Source: Pseudomonadota bacterium
Lineage (GTDB): Bacteria; Pseudomonadota; Alphaproteobacteria; Rhodospirillales; Casp-alpha2
DNA length: 6,483 bases
NCBI GenBank assembly: GCA_022563215.1
Contig: JADFNT010000100.1
Location: forward strand, 1 to 6,483
Direction of reading: 5' to 3'
This document shows, piece after piece, positions 6,331 to 6,483 of the stretch. A model generated the notes under the pieces. That model was not told the origin of the DNA and searched no databases. It worked only from the letters and a program-made list of their open reading frames with translations. Each line of letters opens with the position of its first letter. The stretch's first letter is position 1. Made by a program: the position numbers and the translations under genes.

Positions 6331-6370
6331 GTACGCATTGGTCAGCATAGGTAAACAAAGGTAAGCATTT
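6331..6370. repeat. Four tandem degenerate 10-bp repeats
   Basis: Four consecutive ten-base units, GTACGCATTG, GTCAGCATAG, GTAAACAAAG and GTAAGCATTT, each match a consensus GTAAGCATAG at eight or nine of ten positions. A ten-base period puts each unit on nearly the same face of the helix, as in arrays of protein-binding sites. It could also be a decayed microsatellite. Confidence 0.5.
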
Positions 6371-6460
6371 TAAAACCAAGAGGCGCGGAAGGCCGAAGGC
6401 CTGACAGGGACTAAAATAAGGCGTGGAAAATCGCCGCCGCGATCAGTTCTTCCTATTCAC

Positions 6461-6473
6461 AATGTCAAAGAGC
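6461..6473 (-). promoter_or_regulatory. boxA-like rRNA antitermination element, apparently orphan
   Basis: The minus strand reads GCTCTTTGACATT, close to the boxA consensus bound by NusB/NusE. It continues as GTGAATAGGAAGAAC, resembling the text that follows boxA in alphaproteobacterial rRNA leaders and 16S-23S spacers. A small hairpin ATCGC-GGCG-GCGAT followed by TTTT lies just downstream (complement of 6427-6443). No 16S or 23S start occurs in the remaining minus-strand sequence before the reductase gene, so it is either a remnant or an independent use of boxA. Confidence 0.4.
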
Positions 6474-6483
6474 GGCCCCCGGC

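Larger units (their letters stand above)
6186..6483. other. Noncoding repeat-bearing region after the reductase
   Basis: About 300 bases with no credible gene in any frame. They hold two pairs of exact 14-bp direct repeats (6227-6320), four tandem 10-bp degenerate repeats (6331-6370), a perfect small hairpin AGGCC-GAA-GGCCT (6390-6402) and a boxA-like element on the minus strand (6461-6473). No intrinsic terminator for the reductase is evident. Confidence 0.7.

Noticed and set aside
6070..6348. Minus-strand 92-codon open frame across the reductase end and the repeat region.
   Set aside because: It lacks a ribosome site and any family resemblance, and its second half is antisense to the reductase.
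6182..6364. Plus-strand 60-codon open frame overlapping the reductase stop.
   Set aside because: It is built on the noncoding repeats, has unremarkable composition and no homology that I recognise.

Overview
The window is GC-rich, densely coding bacterial DNA, most consistent with an alphaproteobacterium, perhaps of the Rhodospirillales. The pointers are secF followed directly by a Mth938/NDUFAF3-like gene (a familiar alphaproteobacterial order), a short PuuD-type membrane protein, and a boxA-like element in its alphaproteobacterial form near the right edge. This placement is inference; there is no rRNA or marker gene in the window. I see no insertion sequence, prophage, CRISPR array or tRNA.

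Layout. (1) 17-1355, plus strand: secF, then an overlapping or closely abutting Mth938-domain gene. These are the end of a probable secD-secF-Mth938 unit; the first three bases, TAG, could be the stop of secD. (2) 1377-1409: a hairpin with a UUCG loop and a U-tract, between the convergent Mth938 gene and the next gene. (3) 1435-2040, minus strand: a 201-residue multi-pass membrane protein of the urate oxidase N-terminal (PuuD) type. Its upstream region carries a good sigma70-like promoter and three palindromes. (4) 2290-4863, minus strand: an 857-residue exported protein with an ankyrin-like N-terminus, a very long Pro/Glu/Ala-rich disordered middle and a folded C-terminal domain that I do not recognise. 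Four copies of a short amphipathic motif are spaced through the middle. (5) 4864-5168: a divergent intergenic region with several dyads and a promoter for the next gene. (6) 5169-6185, plus strand: an aldo/keto reductase with an intact catalytic tetrad. (7) 6186-6483: about 300 noncoding bases with two pairs of exact 14-bp repeats, four tandem degenerate 10-bp repeats, and a boxA-like rRNA antitermination sequence on the minus strand with no rRNA gene behind it.

The genes do not form one pathway. The left unit serves Sec export and membrane biogenesis. The PuuD-like protein, the disordered exported protein and the reductase appear to be separately controlled single genes. The most unusual items are the disordered protein with its repeated motifs and unassigned C-terminal domain, and the orphan boxA plus repeat cluster at the right edge. 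Nothing here amounts to a demonstrable new multi-gene system.
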